From Endozoicomonas sp. SESOKO1 (GTDB taxonomy: Bacteria; Pseudomonadota; Gammaproteobacteria; Pseudomonadales; Endozoicomonadaceae), in contig NZ_JAHHPP010000018.1 in assembly GCF_024606265.1 (NCBI RefSeq), positions 1 through 36,628 of the forward strand: a stretch of 36,628 bases of DNA, in the 5' to 3' direction. The notes beneath the pieces were generated by a model. That model did no database searches and had not been told where the DNA came from. It worked only from the letters and a program-made list of their open reading frames with translations. The translations under genes and the position numbers were made by a program. Positions 1-7,890 of the stretch are shown here, piece by piece (position 1 is the first letter of the stretch; every line of letters starts with the position of its first letter).

Positions 1-22
1 CCTTGAGTCTGCTCAAGGTTGC

Positions 23-54
23 AAACCCCGATAGAGTGATCTGTCGGGGTTTTT
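23..54 (+). terminator. Intrinsic terminator of a gene left of the window
   Basis: A 9-bp stem (AAACCCCGA at 23-31 pairing with TCGGGGTTT at 44-52) encloses a 12-nt loop and runs into a short T run at 50-54. It most likely ends a rightward transcript entering from the left. The reverse strand also carries TTT after the stem, so it may serve the leftward gene ending at 74 as well. Confidence 0.7.
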
Positions 55-73
55 GCATTGTAGCGAAAGAATA

Positions 74-514
74 TCACTCGGCATCAACTGCTCGAAGAAG
101 GTGACCAAAGTAGCCGCCGGTATCACCGCCTGCCCAGCATTCAGTGTTCTCATTTTGGCAGGAGGGTATGTACTCCTGACACATGGTGCTGGGTGTTGTA
201 TATACAGGGCTGATATCCATATCTAAATACCCTTCGGGATGAAAAATGCGTCCTTTGTACTGCCCCCCTTCCATAGAGACAAAGCCTTTTACGTAAATGT
301 CTTCTTCTACGGGGTAAGAGGGCATTTCCATGTCATGTGAATAACAGGCAATAAAGCCATTGATGTCTCCTTCTTCTGCCTGGATTACTGGTATTAGCAA
401 GCCATACAACTTTATGTTTCCCGTTTTCCATGGTTGAACAGGTTCCGCAAAGCTGAAAAAGCTGATACAGAGCAGTGTTGCAAAGAATATGCTTAAGTGT
501 GTTTTTCTTGTCAT
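74..514 (-). CDS. Small secreted protein of unknown function
   Basis: I do not recognise the family. From the ATG at 514 the product is 146 aa and begins with a typical Sec signal peptide (MTRKTHL, then a hydrophobic run to about residue 23, ending FSFA before EPVQPW), so it should be periplasmic or outer-membrane-associated. The mature part is acidic and has four cysteines (in IACYS, TMCQEY, PSCQN and ECWAG), which could form two disulfides. The frame stays open to 580, but the internal ATG at 514 is preferred: it has a GAGG ribosome site about 9 nt upstream and starts the signal peptide directly. The gene is transcribed leftward alone and ends next to the 23-54 hairpin. That it is a real secreted protein is fairly sure; its function is unknown. 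Confidence 0.6.
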   Translation of the reverse strand: MTRKTHLSIFFATLLCISFFSFAEPVQPWKTGNIKLYGLLIPVIQAEEGDINGFIACYSHDMEMPSYPVEEDIYVKGFVSMEGGQYKGRIFHPEGYLDMDISPVYTTPSTMCQEYIPSCQNENTECWAGGDTGGYFGHLLRAVDAE

Positions 515-661
515 GGGTATGATCCTCAATAGTTTGTTCAGAGAATTTGATAGGAAGATCGTACCTTTAGTTCCCTGCAAAGGTGATAACAGGCCGGTCA
601 GCGGTGCTTACACAGTCATTTCTGTTTGCAGTGATTTCCATAGTCATTTCACCTATGCAGC

Positions 662-811
662 ATGATTGCCTTGCCCAATCAGCGTAACGAGGCATTGCAT
701 CAGAAACTGGGGTATATAAAGGTGGGAGTGATGGAGCGCTGTGGTGTTAAGTTTGATCAGGTTATTGATACATTCATCTGGCAGCGTTCATTAATAGAAG
801 AACATGGGTAG
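662..811 (+). pseudogene. C-terminal remnant of a GNAT acetyltransferase
   Basis: A 49-codon frame reads MIALPNQRNEALHQKLGY and continues through KVGVMERCGVKFDQ to a TAG at 809-811. The order PN..NEALH.KLGY.KVG......KF...ID resembles the C-terminal third of phosphinothricin-type GNAT N-acetyltransferases (acetyl-CoA motif plus the following strand). The frame has a stop at 641-643, and nothing upstream supplies the N-terminal two thirds, so this is read as a decayed fragment. It shares the gap between the secreted protein (ends at 514) and pilU (stop at 867); I see nothing else convincing in that gap. The family assignment is from recall of the motif. Confidence 0.5.
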
Positions 812-866
812 GTGGTTGTGCAGCAGATAAATACCTGTTGCACCGCGTTATTCTCAGACTGTTGCT

Positions 867-1979
867 TCAATCCACGGAAATGGTCAAGTGTGACAGGGAA
901 TTATCGTCCCCTCCCTGATGACCATGCATCTTTATGAGCAGGCGCATGTTATTGGAGGAGTCAGCATGCTGGATAGCTTGCTGGGCGGTGATTTTTCCAG
1001 CCTCAAACAGCTTGAATATGGATTGGTCAATGGTTTGCATACCCGAGTCTTTGGAGCGCTCCATCAGGTCATGAATTTCATCCACTTTACCTTTTTTGAT
1101 GAGATCTGCCAGGGCGGGGGTATTTAACAGGATTTCATGGGATGGATAGGCTGTCGTACCATCTTCAGAGCTGATTAACTGCTGTCCCATGATCCCCTGT
1201 AGACTCAGCGATAAATCAAGAAGAATCTCCTCGTGTTGCTCTTGTGGGAAAAAGTGAATGATTCGTTCCAGTGCCTGGTAGGCTGTATTGGCATGAAGGG
1301 TTGCGATACAGAGGTGACCCGTTTGCACAAATTCAATGGTGTGCCTCATGACCTCGGGTGTACGGATCTCGCCAATAACCACCAGATCTGGTGCCTGACG
1401 CAGGGCGTTCGACAGACCCTCTTCATAAGACTGGGTATCCAGCCCAACTTCTCGCTGGGTGACGATGCACTGATTATGACTGTGGATAAATTCAATGGGG
1501 TCTTCAATGGTGATGATATGCCCTTTACCCATGGTGTTCCGATAATTGACCAGTGATGCCATCGCGGTTGTTTTACCGGCTCCTGCTGGCCCGGTAATCA
1601 GTATTAAGCCTCTCTCCTGAAGTATCAGGTCGCAGAAAATATCGGGCAGGCCAAGCTCCTGTGGAGAAGGAATATGATGGTGAATACGCCTGATCACCAT
1701 TCCGGGTTCCCCTCGCTGGAAGAAGGCGCTGATGCGAAAACGACCTGAGTCCGGATTCTGTACAGCGTAATTACTTTCACGAGTCTCACAGAATTCCTTA
1801 AAACGCTCTTCACCCATCATTTGTTCAAAAATATGGTGTGCCTGCTTACTGGTAAGGGAGGTTTTGGCTATCGATACCAATTGGTCATTGATTTTCAAAC
1901 AGGGGGGATAGCCGACCGTCAGAAACAGTTCTGAACCGTTACGATCAGCCAGCAGGGAGAGTGCTTTGTTGATATCCAC
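867..1979 (-). CDS. pilU: Type IV pilus retraction ATPase PilU
   Basis: This is a hexameric secretion-type ATPase that works with PilT at the cytoplasmic base of type IV pili to retract the fibre in twitching motility. The 370-aa product has the PilT/PilU order: an N-terminal PAS-like half, Walker A GPAGAGKTT at about 130-138, the Asp box TIEDPIEF at about 157, Walker B DLVVIGEIR at about 198, and the His box TGHLCIATLHANTA at about 220. QCIVTQREVGLDT and the C-terminal end beyond PilT length favour PilU over PilT. The start is GTG at 1979 and matches the family N-terminus (MDINKALSLL), but no clear ribosome site precedes it and an 11-bp hairpin lies just upstream. No pilT or pilus gene is adjacent; the peroxidase gene ends 46 bp upstream on the same strand. 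Confidence 0.87.
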   Translation of the reverse strand: MDINKALSLLADRNGSELFLTVGYPPCLKINDQLVSIAKTSLTSKQAHHIFEQMMGEERFKEFCETRESNYAVQNPDSGRFRISAFFQRGEPGMVIRRIHHHIPSPQELGLPDIFCDLILQERGLILITGPAGAGKTTAMASLVNYRNTMGKGHIITIEDPIEFIHSHNQCIVTQREVGLDTQSYEEGLSNALRQAPDLVVIGEIRTPEVMRHTIEFVQTGHLCIATLHANTAYQALERIIHFFPQEQHEEILLDLSLSLQGIMGQQLISSEDGTTAYPSHEILLNTPALADLIKKGKVDEIHDLMERSKDSGMQTIDQSIFKLFEAGKITAQQAIQHADSSNNMRLLIKMHGHQGGDDNSLSHLTISVD

Positions 1980-1984
1980 AGTAT

Positions 1985-2010
1985 AAGAGTTTCAAGTTGT
2001 TGAGACTCTT
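1985..2010 (-). other. Stem-loop directly upstream of the pilU start
   Basis: AAGAGTTTCAA at 1985-1995 pairs with TTGAGACTCTT at 2000-2010 (11 bp with one G-T pair) around a GTTG loop. It fills most of the 46-bp gap between the peroxidase stop and the pilU GTG, ending 5 nt from that start. No T run follows on the minus strand, so it is a poor terminator. It may stabilise the upstream message or hinder ribosome access to pilU. Confidence 0.45.
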
Positions 2011-2025
2011 AATTTGTCGGCGCGC

Positions 2026-2511
2026 TCAGCTCTCTCTTAATGCTTTGCAGATATCTTCTTCGATATCTTCCGGTTTGGTCGTCGGGGCATATCGGTCAAT
2101 AATCTCGCCCTTACGACTGACCAGGAACTTGGTAAAGTTCCATTTTATCTTCTGGGTACCGAGCAACCCCGGGGCTTCGGATTTTAAATCTTTATAGATT
2201 GGCGCTGCATGGCCACCATTAACATCAATTTTCTCAAAGATCGGAAAGGTCACCCCGTAGTTCTTCTGACAGAAAGCACCAATCTCTTCACTGTCTCCGG
2301 GTTCCTGGCGACCAAATTGATTACAGGGAAAGCCGAGAATGACCAGCCCCTGATCCCTGTATTTGTTGTATAACGCTTCAAGGGATTGATACTGAGGGGT
2401 GAAGCCACATTTACTGGCAGTGTTGACAATTAAAACGACCTTGTCTTTATAGTCAGCAAGTTCTTTCATTTCCCCGTCCAGCAAGGGCATTTTGTACTTC
2501 TGTAGTTCCAT
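2026..2511 (-). CDS. Glutathione peroxidase family thiol peroxidase
   Basis: The enzyme reduces hydrogen peroxide and organic hydroperoxides, probably in the cytoplasm since no signal peptide is present. The 161-aa product matches the bacterial GPx/BtuE length. The catalytic set is visible: peroxidatic Cys35 in [11 protein letters not shown], Gln65 in GFPCNQFG, and Trp124-Asn125 in KWNFTKF. Cys35 is a plain cysteine codon, not selenocysteine. Cys81 in [11 protein letters not shown] sits where thioredoxin-dependent members carry the resolving cysteine, so thioredoxin may be the electron donor despite the family name; this is inference. The ATG at 2511 has only a weak upstream AAGAG. The gene is leftward, 46 bp upstream of pilU, and could be cotranscribed with it. 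A complex palindrome (2541-2593) lies in its 5' region. Confidence 0.88.
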   Translation of the reverse strand: MELQKYKMPLLDGEMKELADYKDKVVLIVNTASKCGFTPQYQSLEALYNKYRDQGLVILGFPCNQFGRQEPGDSEEIGAFCQKNYGVTFPIFEKIDVNGGHAAPIYKDLKSEAPGLLGTQKIKWNFTKFLVSRKGEIIDRYAPTTKPEDIEEDICKALRES

Positions 2512-2540
2512 CGGTAGCGGCTCTTTTTCTGGTTAGACCA

Positions 2541-2593
2541 ATGCAGCAAGGTTGCCATGCGAAAGGCATTGGGTAGCCAATACCTTGCTGCAT
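2541..2593. repeat. 53-bp palindrome with a predicted three-way junction
   Basis: A perfect 12-bp outer stem (ATGCAGCAAGGT at 2541-2552 with ACCTTGCTGCAT at 2582-2593) encloses two short arms: TGCC/GGCA (2553-2556 with 2565-2568) and ATTGG/CCAAT (2568-2572 with 2577-2581). It has no T run and lies 30 bp upstream of the peroxidase start. It resembles a REP-type extragenic palindrome or a structured leader. No second copy was noticed in the window. Confidence 0.55.
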
Positions 2594-2651
2594 ACTCAAC
2601 AAGCAGTTTTTCAGCCCATCAATAATGGACAGGATCGGGCCAGGAAACAAC

Positions 2652-2841
2652 AAAAAAAGGCCTGAAATTCAGGCCCTAAAGATGAGGATTTGCGAATCAC
2701 TGGCATTAGCCAGTTTGTCAGGTCTGAAATTTCGTTCGATGGCAGTCCCTCCATAAGTCAGCAGGTTAAGTAGTTGGGTAGCTCAACGACGGTTTGGGGA
2801 GAGTCAGGTTGAGCGTATGTAAATGGTTGTTAATGAGAATG
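2652..2841 (-). ncRNA. Candidate Fur-regulated small RNA
   Basis: On the minus strand a promoter-like TTGCGT (2877-2872), an 18-bp spacer and TAGAAT (2853-2848) predict a start near 2841, inside a near-consensus Fur box. About 170 nt downstream lies a strong intrinsic terminator (2659-2675 followed by T7). Between them is a hairpin CTGGC-TAAT-GCCAG (2700-2713) and C-rich single-stranded-looking stretches (CTCCCCAAACC, CTACCCAAC). No convincing protein frame with a ribosome site fits between promoter and terminator. The layout is that of iron-starvation sRNAs such as RyhB or PrrF, but I see no sequence match to either, so this is a prediction from architecture only. Confidence 0.45.
2659..2675 (-). 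terminator. Intrinsic terminator of the candidate small RNA
   Basis: GGCCTGAA at 2659-2666 pairs with TTCAGGCC at 2668-2675. On the minus strand the stem is followed at once by seven Ts (plus-strand A run at 2652-2658), the classic leftward Rho-independent arrangement. No annotated leftward gene lies between here and 3092, so it must end a short transcript. Confidence 0.7.
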
Positions 2842-2848
2842 GTTATCA
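2834..2848. promoter_or_regulatory. Fur box
   Basis: TGAGAAT-G-GTTATCA matches the 7-1-7 Fur consensus TGATAAT-N-ATTATCA at 12 of 14 arm positions. It overlaps the -10 and predicted start of the leftward sRNA promoter, a normal repressing position. A weaker rightward promoter (TTGTTA at 2827, TACTAT at 2852) overlaps it too, so the amidotransferase at 3092 could also be iron-regulated. Confidence 0.65.
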
Positions 2849-3091
2849 TTCTACTATTGGGTTCCCGGATAACGCAAGTTTTGGATGAAAAAAAATTTAA
2901 TTATTTGTTCAAGCTTGTTCTGATCTCCTCATGAGGCATCAGCCTTTTGAGGCTTCAAAGGCAGTGTCAATATGGGTTTCTTATACAGCAGGCTTTGAGA
3001 GCCTGTTCCGGATAGTTTCCTCAATCGGCTTCTTGTCGATATAGACTGTATTGGATGCACAACAGAAAAACAGGTTGCGGGGAGGCTGGAA

Positions 3092-3811
3092 TTGAACAAG
3101 CGACTGGGTATTTTATTATGCGATGAACATCATCCAGACGCTATTAAGCGCTTTGGCACCTATGATAATGATTACAAAATGATGGTTGACCATGTGATGC
3201 CCGGTCAGTGGCAGTATACGGTCTGGCGCTGTCATGAAGGCCATTTTCCGTCATCCGTTGACCAATGTGATGCATGGATTATCAGTGGTAGCAAGTCTTC
3301 TGCTTATGACTCAGAGCCCTGGATCCTGAAACTCAAGCTTTTGATTGTCGACCTTGCCAGCAGTGATGCATTGCTGGTTGGCATCTGTTTTGGTCATCAG
3401 ATTATTCATCAGTCCCTGGGAGGCAAAGTACAAAAGTTTCCGGGAGGATGGGGTTTAGGTGCTTATCCGGTCAAAGCGCTCTGTGATTTCGGGAGTTTCA
3501 AGTCCGGTGACCTTATTCGCGTTCTGGCGGTTCATCAGGACCAGGTTGATCAATTGGCTCCGGGCTTTTCTTTGCTGGCTACATCGGATTTCTGCAAGAA
3601 CGCCATTACCCAAAGGGGGACTTCAATCCTGACCTGGCAAGCGCATCCTGAGTTTGTGGACGGATTTTTTACGGATGTGTGTGAACGGCTGCGCCCAATG
3701 GTGGGTAACCGATTAATTGATCAGGCATTGGGAAAGGTTGGATTGCCTGACGATCGATCCCGGGCAGGGAAAACCATCGTTCATTTTCTTGCAGGCAATG
3801 GATTGGACTAG
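3092..3811 (+). CDS. Class I glutamine amidotransferase-like protein
   Basis: The 239-aa product is a stand-alone class I (triad) glutamine amidotransferase domain, similar to GMP-synthase GATase-like proteins that hydrolyse glutamine or related gamma-glutamyl compounds. The nucleophile elbow GICFGHQ places Cys99 as catalytic, and WQAHPEF supplies His185 and Glu187, so the triad is intact. WIISGSKSSAYD at 62-73 is the usual oxyanion-side loop. The start is TTG at 3092, chosen because GGGGAGG lies 6 nt upstream. No synthetase partner is adjacent, so the amino acceptor is unknown. A long leader (about 240 nt) downstream of the Fur box includes a hairpin (GCCTTTTGA at 2942-2950 with TCAAAGGC at 2955-2962). 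The family is sure; the substrate is not. Confidence 0.82.
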   Translation: MNKRLGILLCDEHHPDAIKRFGTYDNDYKMMVDHVMPGQWQYTVWRCHEGHFPSSVDQCDAWIISGSKSSAYDSEPWILKLKLLIVDLASSDALLVGICFGHQIIHQSLGGKVQKFPGGWGLGAYPVKALCDFGSFKSGDLIRVLAVHQDQVDQLAPGFSLLATSDFCKNAITQRGTSILTWQAHPEFVDGFFTDVCERLRPMVGNRLIDQALGKVGLPDDRSRAGKTIVHFLAGNGLD

Positions 3812-3890
3812 AGTTTAAGCAATTCAAGCAGCGTTAGTTTGCCGTAAAGGTCCTTGTAAAGTTCAGCTTGCCACTTTGTACCACTTTGCC

Positions 3891-4403
3891 TCAGCTGGAA
3901 CTTTTCATTTTCTTCCCGGCTTTCTGGCAGAGAGTATCCAACAATAACCCGCAATTACCTTCCGTAACCCGGTCACGGGGGATCATCTCGAGCCAACCGC
4001 TTTTTCCGGCTATCACAATAATATTGTCTTCTACCGTGATCATCTTTACCTGGCTGTAAGGGCGAAATGCCGGTTTCAGTAATGATGAACGGATGCTGAT
4101 GCCATTTTCCTCAAGGCACAGAGTACGGGTTTCCAGGTCAAGGTCCGGCTGGTAATGAAGACCAAAGCGTTTATTCACAGCATACTTGAGGCCAAGATTC
4201 AGTATCCAGAAGGTAATAAAGGCAGAGCCAAATAGCCCGGAAAGCAGAATATTGCTCAGACTGTTCCGAAAGACCAGCAGTGGCATCAGTAAGCAGGCCA
4301 GTGACGCAACCCAGATCACCAGCGTATGCTTCGGGCTGTATTTAATCATCAACTGATTGATGCGATTCTGGGTTTGTCCGGTAATGTGATAAGTGACGTG
4401 CAT
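3891..4403 (-). CDS. YcxB-like two-helix membrane protein
   Basis: The 170-aa product has a short polar N-terminus, two predicted membrane helices (about 27-45 and 51-70) and a basic, beta-rich cytoplasmic C-terminal domain with ENGISIRSSLLKPAFRPYSQV and GWLEMIPRDR. That layout, with the 'NGI.....' then 'I..W..I..V' style tail, resembles the YcxB family, whose function is unknown. Its ATG at 4403 overlaps the TGA of radD by one base (TGATG), so it is translationally coupled and the last gene of a grx-radD-ycxB-like operon. No terminator was seen in the short gap to 3811. That it is a membrane protein is sure; the family name is moderately sure. Confidence 0.65.
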   Translation of the reverse strand: MHVTYHITGQTQNRINQLMIKYSPKHTLVIWVASLACLLMPLLVFRNSLSNILLSGLFGSAFITFWILNLGLKYAVNKRFGLHYQPDLDLETRTLCLEENGISIRSSLLKPAFRPYSQVKMITVEDNIIVIAGKSGWLEMIPRDRVTEGNCGLLLDTLCQKAGKKMKSSS

Positions 4404-6199
4404 CAGAGCGCTTCGGCCTTGCGATAGTTGCCATCGTAGTCGAACAGCTTATCAATGATTTTCCAGTAATGCTTTTCCTTCTGCGCTATCACAAAGTCAG
4501 GTTTACGAAATTTCTTGCGGCTGTGGATAACATTATCCACCGTTGACGCCCGGAATGGCTCTGCACGATTGATCAGGGCATGCTTGCCGAAATGATGATA
4601 GAACGCACCTTGCTGGGCGGGTGTATCGAGCCTGAACAATTCACTGACTTCGGCACCATCTTCATCATGGTAGGTAATCCTGATGCGCTGTTTGCCCTGA
4701 GTATCTTTATCAGCATTCATTTCCATACCCGAGCAGCGGATCACCATGCAGTTTTTCAGGTTCAGAGCCTCTCGAAGCTTTTTATCCGGGTCAACCAGTC
4801 CACTCTGGCAGTGGTGACACTTTCTGGCCGCAATATCATTTTCAGCACCACACTGGTCACACTCTTTAAAGCGGTAGCGGAACTCACACTGTTCTTTCAC
4901 TTCTCTGCCGTTGTCATCCAGAAACGCTTCAAAGCCCTGACAGCGCCGACCATAGTGTTCCACCAGGTCACCATCACTATCGACCACTCCCCAGAAATGA
5001 TTCTCATGGCCACAGGCCGGACAGGGAACCGTGACGGGTACAGATTTTGAATCCGGTTTTGGCTCGCCGACTTCCGGGCTGTATAAACTGAAGCGGTTGC
5101 CCGCATAATCAATAATCAGGCACTCTTTTTTGTCCGGCGCCAGACGCAGCCCCCGGCCAGCGATCTGCTGATAAAGGCTGACGGACTCTGTTGGCCGCAG
5201 TATGGCGATCAGGTCTACATGGGGGGCATCAAAACCTGTGGTGAGTACTGACACATTCACCAGGAATTTAAGTTGCTGCTGCTTGAAGGCGGCAATCAGG
5301 CGATCCCGCTCTTTTGCCGGGGTATCACCAATAATCAGGGCACTCTCATTTTCCGGCAGGTAACCCATAATCTCACGGGCATGGTCTACCGTAGAGGCAA
5401 ACACCATGACACCTTTACGGGTAGCTGCCTCTTTTATTACCTGTTTGATGATTTCACAGGTGGCCCGGTTTTTCCCTTTCAATAACTGATTCAACGCCTG
5501 TTCTCCATAACGTCCAAAGCTATCCCGGGACAGCTGACTGAAGTCGTAGAAAACAATGGGGGCATCAACCACCTCGGGTGTCGTGAGATAACCATTGTCA
5601 ACCATATAAGACAGTGGCAGCTCAAACAGACACTCTTTGAAAAAACGGGGCTCTGCTGTTCGGACCGACCCTTTATTGTCAGCACGTTGATAATACTGGT
5701 ACAACCAACCCATTCCCAGGCGATAAGGGGTTGCTGTCAGACCGAGTACCTTAAGGTTTGGGTTCAGACATTTAAAGTGTTCAATGACCTTGTGGTAACT
5801 GGAGGTTTTCTCCATGGATACCCGGTGGCACTCATCAATCACCAGCAGGGTAAATACTTTCTGATCCGGTGCGTTCTGAAATTGTTCCAGATTTCTGACA
5901 ACGCTCTGCACACTGCCAAATATCACCTGTTCAGAGGCTTCTTTCTGTCCAAGTCCGGCACTGAAGACCGAGGCCTTCAAGCCATAGCTTTGGTATTTGC
6001 CGTGGTTCTGCTCGACCAGCTCCTTGACATGGGCCAGAACCAGAACGCGTCCACGGGCAATGCGCGCCAGCTCGGCGATAACCAGACTCTTGCCAGCGCC
6101 TGTGGGCAACACCAGCAGGGCAGGGTCATTAGATTTGCGGAAATGCCGTATCACACTGTGAACGGCATCTTTTTGATAGGGACGGAGCTGGTGGACCAT
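4403..6199 (-). CDS. radD: RadD-like superfamily 2 DNA helicase
   Basis: This 598-aa SF2 helicase matches E. coli RadD (YejH, about 586 aa), an ATPase that works with RecA and single-strand-binding protein in recombinational repair. Motif I PTGAGKS at about 32-38, the DECH box at 122-125, motif III GLTATP at about 153, motif V TTGFDAPHVDLI at about 320 and motif VI QIAGRGLRLAP at about 345 are all intact. Two zinc-binding clusters follow: CPAC at 393-396 with Cys420 and Cys438, then CDQC at 447-450 with CHHC at 461-464, as in RadD. The ATG at 6199 is 3 nt after the glutaredoxin stop, and the 3' end overlaps the YcxB-like start, so it is the middle gene of a tight operon. No ribosome site is obvious, suggesting coupled translation. 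Confidence 0.85.
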   Translation of the reverse strand: MVHQLRPYQKDAVHSVIRHFRKSNDPALLVLPTGAGKSLVIAELARIARGRVLVLAHVKELVEQNHGKYQSYGLKASVFSAGLGQKEASEQVIFGSVQSVVRNLEQFQNAPDQKVFTLLVIDECHRVSMEKTSSYHKVIEHFKCLNPNLKVLGLTATPYRLGMGWLYQYYQRADNKGSVRTAEPRFFKECLFELPLSYMVDNGYLTTPEVVDAPIVFYDFSQLSRDSFGRYGEQALNQLLKGKNRATCEIIKQVIKEAATRKGVMVFASTVDHAREIMGYLPENESALIIGDTPAKERDRLIAAFKQQQLKFLVNVSVLTTGFDAPHVDLIAILRPTESVSLYQQIAGRGLRLAPDKKECLIIDYAGNRFSLYSPEVGEPKPDSKSVPVTVPCPACGHENHFWGVVDSDGDLVEHYGRRCQGFEAFLDDNGREVKEQCEFRYRFKECDQCGAENDIAARKCHHCQSGLVDPDKKLREALNLKNCMVIRCSGMEMNADKDTQGKQRIRITYHDEDGAEVSELFRLDTPAQQGAFYHHFGKHALINRAEPFRASTVDNVIHSRKKFRKPDFVIAQKEKHYWKIIDKLFDYDGNYRKAEAL

Positions 6200-6202
6200 T
6201 AT

Positions 6203-6571
6203 TCAGCCAAATCGCTCTTGCAGATACTGGATAATATCGCCCGATTCATACATCCAGGTGTCGTCTTTACCGTCTTCCTGAATGCGCAGGCAGGGTACTT
6301 GCACCTTGCCGCCCATCTGTTGTAACTGATTACGGGCCTGAGCGTCATTCATGGCGTCCAGGGTCTGGATATTCAGGCCCAGTGTGTGAATAGCCCTGCG
6401 GGTTTTGATACAGAAAGGACAGGCCGTGAACTGGTAGAGCGTCATGTTGGCTGTTTGCGCATCCACCCGGGCTTGCTGTTCTGGTGAGCGGGCCATCGCT
6501 TTAGGGCGGGTGAGCTTATCTGCAGCCGCAATACCGTAGCCTAATACATTACGAATAATTTTTAATAACAT
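6203..6571 (-). CDS. Glutaredoxin-domain protein
   Basis: The 122-aa product has a classic glutaredoxin fold from about residue 42: MTLYQFTACPFCIKTRRA carries the dithiol CPFC motif at 51-54, and the cis-proline is Pro93 in QVPCLRI, followed by GDIIQYLQERF as the terminal helix. It should reduce protein disulfides or glutathione mixed disulfides in the cytoplasm. The first 40 residues (MLLKIIRNVLGYGIAAADKL, then a basic Gln-rich stretch) are an extension absent from minimal glutaredoxins; it is mildly amphipathic and could contact the membrane. It is the first gene of the operon with radD (3-nt gap). E. coli glutathione reductase partners would be compatible with the gor gene at 27.5 kb. Confidence 0.85.
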   Translation of the reverse strand: MLLKIIRNVLGYGIAAADKLTRPKAMARSPEQQARVDAQTANMTLYQFTACPFCIKTRRAIHTLGLNIQTLDAMNDAQARNQLQQMGGKVQVPCLRIQEDGKDDTWMYESGDIIQYLQERFG

Positions 6572-6841
6572 AGCTTTTGAGTACCCGTGAAAAATCCCAT
6601 TGTATCAGCTAAGCCAATGCTTATGACTGATGAGCAAAAGGATTATACGAAATGGCTGATTCCTGCATGCATTCTATCCAGATAATTATTCTGCCTTCAT
6701 AGAATTGTCATATTTGAGTTCTATATTTGATTTTCAGAAGTCAAGCAAGGAGGCCCTCGCCTCGGATCAATCTTTAATAGCCCTGAATCATTAGCGGGTG
6801 CTGTTAATCAGACAGGGCGTGCCAAGCCAGGAGAACAAAGG

Positions 6842-7879
6842 ATGAAAATAAAAAAATGCTTAACTGCCTCTATACCATCTCTGCTGTTTAAAAGGGTTCT
6901 GGCCGTGTCTGCTACTGCAGCACTGGCGCTGGCCAGTGGCTCTGCAATGGCCAGCCAGCTGGATCCATCCCTGCCAAAGTACAGTAAGTCCAGTGGTGTA
7001 TCCGGTAACCTGTCATCCGTTGGTTCAGACACGCTGGCTAACCTGATGACGCTCTGGGCCGAAGATTTCAAGCGCATTTATCCCAATGTCAATGTTCAGA
7101 TCCAGGCGGCGGGTTCTTCTACTGCACCGCCCGCCCTGACAGAAAGTACCTCAAACTTTGGTCCCATGAGCCGGGAAATGAAGGATAAAGAGCTGGCAGC
7201 GTTTGAGAAGAAGCATGGTTACAAGCCGACGGCCATCCCGGTGGCTATCGATGCTCTGGCTGTCTTTGTGAACAAAGATAATCCCATCAAAGGCCTGACC
7301 ATGGCTGAAGTGGATGCCATTTTCTCGTCAACCCGCAAGTGTGGCGCAGACAGTGACGTGAAGACCTGGGGGGATATCGGGCTGAGTGGCTCCTGGAAGA
7401 ACCGCTCCATGCAACTGTACGGGCGTAATTCGGTATCCGGCACTTATGGCTATTTCAAGAAGAAGGCGCTGTGTAAGGGGGACTTCAAAAACAGTGTGAA
7501 TGAGCAGCCCGGCTCTGCTTCTGTGGTTCAGTCGGTTTCTGCATCGCTCAATGGTATCGGTTATTCCGGTATTGGTTACAAAACCTCCAGTGTGAGAACC
7601 GTTGCGCTGGCGAAGAAAGAAGGTCAGGCCTTTGTTGAGGCGACGCCCCTGAATGCGGTTGATGGCAGCTATCCACTGTCACGTTTCCTGTACGTGTATG
7701 TGAATAAGCAGCCTAACAAGCCACTTTCTCCAATTGAGCGCGAATTTGTCAAGCTGGTGCTCTCCAGACAGGGGCAGGAAGTGGTTGTGAAGGATGGCTA
7801 TATCCCACTGCCGGGCATGGTTGTTGATAAATACCTCGCTCAGCTCGGACTGGATAATACGACCGTTGCCAGTAAGTAA
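6842..7879 (+). CDS. pstS: Phosphate ABC transporter substrate-binding protein PstS
   Basis: This is the periplasmic phosphate receptor of the Pst importer. The 345-aa product has a long signal peptide ending SAMA before SQLD (about residue 37). The mature domain shows the PstS-type phosphate loops: [29 protein letters not shown] and FGPMSREMK, then [13 protein letters not shown]. Two cysteines (STRKCGAD and KALCKGD) may form a disulfide. The ATG at 6842 has AGGAG 9 nt upstream. The gene is transcribed alone, closed by a strong hairpin at 7891-7918, and is separated from pstCAB by a convergent antiporter gene. One Pho half-site (TTGTCAT, 6705-6711) lies 130 bp upstream but its second half is poor, so regulation by PhoB is likely but less clear than for pstC. 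Confidence 0.92.
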   Translation: MKIKKCLTASIPSLLFKRVLAVSATAALALASGSAMASQLDPSLPKYSKSSGVSGNLSSVGSDTLANLMTLWAEDFKRIYPNVNVQIQAAGSSTAPPALTESTSNFGPMSREMKDKELAAFEKKHGYKPTAIPVAIDALAVFVNKDNPIKGLTMAEVDAIFSSTRKCGADSDVKTWGDIGLSGSWKNRSMQLYGRNSVSGTYGYFKKKALCKGDFKNSVNEQPGSASVVQSVSASLNGIGYSGIGYKTSSVRTVALAKKEGQAFVEATPLNAVDGSYPLSRFLYVYVNKQPNKPLSPIEREFVKLVLSRQGQEVVVKDGYIPLPGMVVDKYLAQLGLDNTTVASK

Positions 7880-7890
7880 GCTGACTTAAT

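Noticed and set aside
2405-2411. Selenocysteine in the glutathione peroxidase
   Set aside because: The catalytic position in SKCGF is an ordinary Cys codon, as usual for bacterial members.
2453-2653. Leftward 66-codon frame upstream of and overlapping the peroxidase gene
   Set aside because: It overlaps the peroxidase start out of frame, spans the palindrome, and has no ribosome site or protein-like features.
6705-6726. Full Pho box before pstS
   Set aside because: Only the first heptamer (TTGTCAT) is convincing; the second repeat at 11-bp spacing does not match.
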